From Ilyomonas sp965219515 (GTDB lineage: Bacteria > Bacteroidota > Bacteroidia > Chitinophagales > Chitinophagaceae), in the NCBI GenBank assembly GCA_965219515.1, contig OZ244776.1, positions 1,674,001 to 1,738,000 of the forward strand: a stretch of DNA of 64,000 bases, written 5' to 3'. The notes below the pieces were generated by a model that had not been told where the DNA came from, made no database searches, and saw only the letters and a list, made by a program, of their open reading frames with translations. The number at the start of each line of letters is the position of its first letter. Within the stretch, counting starts at the first letter, position 1. Shown here piece by piece: positions 61,349 to 64,000 of this stretch. The position numbers and the translations under genes are program-made.

Positions 61349-62158
61349 CTACCGGATGGCATTTACAAACTGTACCACAATCATTTCTTCCACAAACACC
61401 AAAAACATAGAAACCACCACCGCCGTATTGGCTGCCTTGCCTACGCCCTGCGTTCCGTTGCTTGCATGATAGCCCTGATAGCAACCAGTGATACCAATGG
61501 TAAAACCATAGAGCAACGATTTTATAACAGATGAAAAAATATCTAAAAATGAAATGGTGGTAAATGCATTTTCAAAAAAAGCCGTGAAGCTTGTCTGCTC
61601 GTTGGCATACACGTTAAGGAAAGAACCCATCATGCCTACAAATCCTGAATAAAGCATCAGTACCGGCTGCATCAGCATGGTAGCCAGCACACGCGTTACT
61701 ACAAGATATTTGAAAGGATTGGTGGCAGATACTTCCATTGCGTCTATCTGTTCGGTTACTTTCATCGAGCCCAACTCTGCGCCAATGTTTGAGCCAACCT
61801 TACCAGCGGTAATCAATGCCGTAACCAGCGGTGCCAGCGCCCGGATAATGGCAATGGAAATAAGCGAAGGCAGCCACGAACTGGCGCCGAATGTTGCCAG
61901 CGAAGGACGCGATTGTTTGGTAAATACAATGCCTGTAATAAAACCCGTAAGCGTAATTAACGGCAATGAACGATAACCTACTTCATAACACTGACGGATG
62001 ATTTCTTTCCCCTCAAATGGCGCGCTGAAAACAGCTTTGATAAAGCGGGCAATAAATTTATAAACGCTATAAATATCCCTGAAAAACTCGTCTGCCTTTT
62101 TTGAAATAACATATTTCTTAGCCGGCAACGATTGCATCTCTTCTGACTCTGTATTCAT
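61349..62158 (-). CDS. ABC transporter permease, MlaE family
   Basis: 269 residues, about five membrane segments, with the MlaE hallmark regions PLITLTGFITGIVFTKQSRPSLATFGA, LITAGKVGSNIGAELGSMKVTEQIDAMEV (the EQIDAL-like coupling helix) and GCYQGYHASNGTQGVGKAANTAVV. It is the membrane part of an MCE-type lipid transporter. It is the first gene of the minus-strand cluster MlaE-MlaF-MlaD-HAD. Confidence 0.95.
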   Translation of the reverse strand: MNTESEEMQSLPAKKYVISKKADEFFRDIYSVYKFIARFIKAVFSAPFEGKEIIRQCYEVGYRSLPLITLTGFITGIVFTKQSRPSLATFGASSWLPSLISIAIIRALAPLVTALITAGKVGSNIGAELGSMKVTEQIDAMEVSATNPFKYLVVTRVLATMLMQPVLMLYSGFVGMMGSFLNVYANEQTSFTAFFENAFTTISFLDIFSSVIKSLLYGFTIGITGCYQGYHASNGTQGVGKAANTAVVVSMFLVFVEEMIVVQFVNAIR

Positions 62159-62387
62159 AATAAGCTACTGGTTAATCAATTAGAGGCATCGTATCAGAAC
62201 TAATTTAATGCCACCTTATTACTTTCGATGAAACGCTTCGGAAGCCCGGGAATCAGAGAAAAAGAAATAATTGGTTTTTAGTGCTTGCCTTATCTTTTTT
62301 AATGTGTTATTGCTAAACCGCATTTATAAAATAGCATGACAGTGATATAAAAGAATAACCGTTACTTTTATCCGGTTACAACAAAAC

Positions 62388-63539
62388 ATGATGGCTTCTG
62401 TACAGCAACGGCAAACACCAAAAAAACGGCTTGTATCTCTTGATTTTTTTCGTGGTGTAACGGTCGCCGGAATGATACTGGTTAACAATCCCGGCGATTG
62501 GGCGCATATTTATGCCCCGTTCGAACATTCAAAATGGAATGGCTGCACACCAACTGATCTGGTATTTCCTTCCTTTCTGTTTATAGTGGGCGTTTCTATC
62601 ACGTATGCCATCGGGGCAAAAAAAGAAAGCAATGCGCCAAATGGCAAAATATTGTTAGCTGCCGCCAAACGCTCGCTTATTTTATACATCATTTTTGCCT
62701 TGCTTGGTCTGGCTTCCCGCTTTCCGAATTTCGACTTTGCGCATTTCCGCATTCTTGGTGTGTTGCCGCGCATTGCCATCGTATTTTTTATCTCCGTGGT
62801 TGTATTTTTAAAAACGAATTTTAAAACACAACTGTGGATTTTCTTTTCGATATTATTCATTTATTACCTGCTGATGAATTTTGTGGTTGTTCCCGGCGCC
62901 GCACCTTTCGATCTGGAACCGGGCACAAATTTCGGCGCCTGGTTAGACAGAGCCGTTCTTACCGAAAATCACATGTGGCGCGGCTCTAAAATTTACGATC
63001 CGGAAGGTATTTTAAGCACACTGCCATCTGTGGCTACCTGCCTGCTTGGCATTCTTACCGGCACCTGGCTGCGGCGTAAAGACAGGAGCGATTATGAAAA
63101 AGTGGCGTGGTTGTTTACCATGGGTATTTTCGCGATGCTTGCCGGTGCTGTATGGAACAGTTTTTTCCCGATTAATAAAGCGTTATGGACAAGTTCTTTT
63201 GTGTTATATGCTGGCGGAATCGGCATTCTTGCGCTTACCGTTTCTTACTGGCTGATTGATGTGCAGCACCGCAGCAAATACATTCAGCCGTTTCTCGCCT
63301 TTGGTGCCAATGCCATAACCGCTTATGTGGCAGCCGATGTGGTATTGATACTGCTTGATCTGATTCACGTAAACCTGAACGGCGAGCGCATAGGCGCACA
63401 GCAATATTTGTATCAAACCTTTTTTACCCCATATTTATCTCCGCTTAACGCATCGCTTGCCGGCGCCATCACTTATGTTTTGCTGTTATTGATTCCAATG
63501 TGGATTTTGTATAAAAAGAAAATTTTTATTAAAGTGTAG
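62388..63539 (+). CDS. HGSNAT-like membrane acyltransferase (DUF5009/DUF1624)
   Basis: 383 residues, about ten membrane segments. SLDFFRGVTVAGMILVNNPGDW is the family start, followed by HSKWNGCTPTDLVFPSFLFIVGVS, matching heparan-alpha-glucosaminide N-acetyltransferase and bacterial NagX-type proteins. The mammalian enzyme acetylates terminal glucosamine across a membrane; in bacteria the role is not firmly known. It is a single gene divergent from the MlaE cluster. Confidence 0.88.
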   Translation: MMASVQQRQTPKKRLVSLDFFRGVTVAGMILVNNPGDWAHIYAPFEHSKWNGCTPTDLVFPSFLFIVGVSITYAIGAKKESNAPNGKILLAAAKRSLILYIIFALLGLASRFPNFDFAHFRILGVLPRIAIVFFISVVVFLKTNFKTQLWIFFSILFIYYLLMNFVVVPGAAPFDLEPGTNFGAWLDRAVLTENHMWRGSKIYDPEGILSTLPSVATCLLGILTGTWLRRKDRSDYEKVAWLFTMGIFAMLAGAVWNSFFPINKALWTSSFVLYAGGIGILALTVSYWLIDVQHRSKYIQPFLAFGANAITAYVAADVVLILLDLIHVNLNGERIGAQQYLYQTFFTPYLSPLNASLAGAITYVLLLLIPMWILYKKKIFIKV

Positions 63540-63669
63540 TTGCTGCTTTAAGGTGTGAGTTATGAAGTGTAAGGTGTAAAATTTACGTGGCTCATAGCTG
63601 ATCACTGACTTCTCACACCCGCACCTCGTGGCATATCGTTTGCAAACTGTGGTTATAAATTGAATATTT

Positions 63670-63855
63670 ATGGAAAAAAGAATTTTGGGTATTGTACTTA
63701 CTTTGTTAGGTCTTGGCGGACTCATCTATGCTGCCGTTTCCATTACGCAAAGCAGCTCAACATTTAAAAACATTGCAGTATATGGCGTTCTCGGTTTGAT
63801 TTTTTTCTTTGCGGGCATTGGTTTAATCCGCAGTACAAAAGACAAAGCGAGCTAA
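63670..63855 (+). CDS. Small two-helix membrane protein, unknown function
   Basis: 61 residues: MEKRILGIVLTLLGLGGLIYAA (first helix), a short polar loop with SSSTFKN, and VYGVLGLIFFFAGIGLI (second helix), then a charged tail RSTKDKAS. Clean membrane topology, ATG start and independent position support a real gene. I recall similar small proteins in Bacteroidota without a known role. Confidence 0.65.
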   Translation: MEKRILGIVLTLLGLGGLIYAAVSITQSSSTFKNIAVYGVLGLIFFFAGIGLIRSTKDKAS

Positions 63856-63882
63856 CTACGTTTGCCAGAAAATCAAAACGTT

Positions 63883-64000
63883 TCATTTCATTTTTTTCAT
63901 ACCGATATGAAACGCTTTTGCATAAATCAATACCTTATCTCCCCTCTTTATTCCGGCAATTTCTTCCATTGTTGCTGTTACTTTAATGATATTTGTGGCA
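63883..64000 (-). CDS. C-terminal end of an unidentified protein (continues beyond the window)
   Basis: The minus-strand frame is open from the window edge to a TGA at 63883-63885, giving 38 residues that include TATMEEIAGIKRGDKVLIYA and end in FHIGMKKMK. The GIKRGDKVxIYAKA segment is reminiscent of a small beta-barrel end (TOBE-like), but this is too short to name the family. Confidence 0.45.
   Translation of the reverse strand, partial: ATNIIKVTATMEEIAGIKRGDKVLIYAKAFHIGMKKMK

Noticed and set aside
1..64000. tRNA, rRNA and CRISPR arrays
   Set aside because: I looked for tRNA-like cloverleaves, rRNA signatures and regularly spaced direct repeats; none was seen.

Overview
The window looks like chromosomal DNA from a member of the Bacteroidota, most likely family Chitinophagaceae. 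This is inferred from gene content: a SusC/SusD pair, two-residue HExxH-type BlaR1/M56 sensor with BlaI, secreted proteins with type IX secretion (T9SS) C-terminal sorting domains, Bacteroidota-style -7 boxes (TAnnTTTG), AT-rich spacers and weak Shine-Dalgarno sequences. The genus cannot be fixed from the sequence alone. All family names come from reading motifs; no database search was run.

Layout. 1-252: tail of a GNAT acetyltransferase followed by a stem-forming intergenic repeat. 510-6786 (minus): SusC, SusD and an AmpG-like MFS transporter, probably one operon. 6787-8331: mostly non-coding, with a frameshifted IS200/IS605 transposase remnant and a perfect 18-bp hairpin. 8332-10516: a nucleotide-sugar epimerase gene cut in two by a complete 1082-bp IS630-family element (8464-9545) whose inverted repeats, TA target duplication and -1 frameshift signal are all readable. 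10542-35407: a large exopolysaccharide (EPS) locus. Its main block (35407 down to 13560, minus strand, about 22 kb) runs: NRPS-like A-PCP-TE protein, phosphopantetheinyl transferase, Wza-type export lipoprotein, Wzc-type tyrosine autokinase, sulfotransferase, ABC exporter/flippase, three sulfotransferases, two glycosyltransferases (GT4, GT2), sulfotransferase, beta-helix lipoprotein, O-acyltransferase, O-antigen polymerase/ligase, GT4, sulfotransferase. A convergent GT4 (12385-13563), the initiating glycosylphosphotransferase (10542-11903) and the broken epimerase complete it.

36208-45519: a surface/secretome region: a secreted protein with a single CxxCH haem motif, an FG-GAP/VCBS repeat protein with a T9SS tag, two tandem T9SS-tagged beta-helix proteins that are clear paralogues of the beta-helix lipoprotein inside the EPS operon, and a PKD-esterase lipoprotein. 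Several strong intrinsic terminators separate these units. 46618-64000: mixed genes: TreZ, a frameshifted small lipoprotein, carboxylesterase divergent from a BlaI/M56 pair with visible operators, ABC exporter, GT14 transferase, DUF418 membrane protein, HSL-type esterase, HAD phosphatase, an Mla-type (MlaE-MlaF-MlaD) lipid transport operon, an HGSNAT-like membrane protein and small proteins.

How it works together (inference): the EPS locus would build a lipid-linked repeat unit (glycosylphosphotransferase plus GTs), decorate it with sulfate (six sulfotransferases) and acyl groups, flip it by an ABC exporter, polymerise it (Wzy-like) and export it via Wzc/Wza. The single-module NRPS-like enzyme with its own phosphopantetheinyl transferase, heading the operon, suggests an additional aminoacyl (predicted aromatic) decoration. 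The three related beta-helix proteins are candidates for binding or trimming the same sulfated polymer. This combination is the most interesting content of the window.
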